In this document: piece by piece, positions 4,941-5,033 of the stretch
Layout: every line of letters begins with the position of its first letter
Position numbering within the stretch: position 1 is the stretch's first letter
DNA from: JANRLJ01 sp034437895
GTDB taxonomy: Bacteria; Chloroflexota; Anaerolineae; Aggregatilineales; Phototrophicaceae
Direction of reading: 5' to 3'
Length of the DNA stretch: 5,033 nt
Assembly (NCBI GenBank): GCA_034437895.1
Contig: DAOTTO010000395.1
Location: 1-5,033 of the forward strand
The notes under the pieces: generated by a model
Told to the model about the DNA's origin: nothing
What the model saw: the letters and a program-made list of their open reading frames with translations, nothing else
Database searches by the model: none
Position numbers and translations under genes: made by a program

Positions 4941-5033
4941 ACCCCACCCCTAAATCCCCTCCCCATTGCATGGAGAGGGGACTTCAAGATGCGTTTTTCT
5001 CCCCCTCTCCAAGTATTGGAGAGGGGGCCGGGG
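4941..5033. repeat. Tandem pair of related C-rich/G-rich hairpins, cut by the window end
   Basis: Hairpin one pairs CCCCTCCCCAT (4956-4966) with ATGGAGAGGGG (4970-4980), 11 positions with one C-A mismatch and a TGC loop. Hairpin two pairs CCCCCTCTCCAA (5001-5012) with TTGGAGAGGGGG (5016-5027), a perfect 12-bp stem with a GTA loop. TGGAGAGGGG occurs in both right arms (4971-4980 and 5017-5026). The flank ACCCCACCCCTAAAT on the left and CCGGGG on the right look like the ends of a known style of dispersed repeat found in cyanobacteria and Chloroflexota. The element probably continues beyond the window. Confidence 0.7.

Larger units (their letters stand above)
4508..5033. other. Gene-free region upstream of the TIR operon
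   Basis: Neither strand has a convincing gene here. The longest reading frames (about 65-75 codons near 4707-4953) are mirror-like frames across a hairpin, with no ribosome site and no recognisable protein motif. What can be recognised is the operon's ribosome site and putative promoter, an AT-rich heptad array, a GC-rich hairpin at 4772-4794 and a double hairpin at 4956-5027. The stretch from about 4610 to 4770 is AT-rich and shows no structure I can name. No tRNA or CRISPR array was seen. Confidence 0.6.

Noticed and set aside
4707..4953. Short open frames of 65 and 75 codons on both strands
   Set aside because: They lie across the GC-rich hairpin, mirror each other, lack ribosome sites and show no protein-like features.

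Overview
The window comes from a bacterium of roughly balanced base composition. It holds two metabolic genes in the left half, a two-gene signalling operon in the right half, and gene-free stretches rich in short repeats between and after them. The combination of heptad tandem arrays, degenerate CACAGAG/CACCAAG-type arrays, GC-rich hairpins and CCCCTCTCC/GGAGAGGGG hairpins resembles intergenic repeats I associate with Chloroflexota, cyanobacteria and other large-genome environmental bacteria. TIR, receiver and HEAT domain combinations fit the same groups. This taxonomic guess is inference and weak; there is no rRNA or other marker gene.

Left half: a class II (FucA-type) sugar-phosphate aldolase on the minus strand runs off the left edge (1-665). 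It is divergent from an iron-type (group III) alcohol dehydrogenase on the plus strand (1077-2228). An aldolase of this class releases an aldehyde such as lactaldehyde, and a group III dehydrogenase can reduce one, so the pair recalls the adjacent fucA and fucO genes of E. coli. The actual substrates cannot be read from the sequence. The 411-base divergent region carries a good -10 box for the aldolase, a degenerate repeat cluster with inverted ends, and a seven-unit heptad array that runs into the ribosome binding site of the dehydrogenase.

Right half: two minus-strand genes separated by 2 bases form an operon read from about 4530 to 2301. The first encodes a TIR domain joined through a Gly/Pro/Glu/Thr-rich linker to a complete receiver domain. 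The second encodes a complete receiver domain followed by HEAT-like helical repeats. Neither has a visible DNA-binding or kinase domain, and no histidine kinase lies in the window. The simplest reading is a phosphorylation-controlled protein-interaction module: TIR output on one partner, HEAT scaffold on the other, and two receivers that could share a phosphodonor. The TIR domain seems to lack the usual acidic residue at the expected NAD-cleaving position, which favours a scaffold or ligand-binding role. This operon is the best candidate here for an undescribed system.

Right end: about 525 bases upstream of the operon contain no convincing gene. They hold a second heptad array, a perfect 10-bp GC-rich hairpin, and two related hairpins at the window edge that look like one dispersed repeat element.
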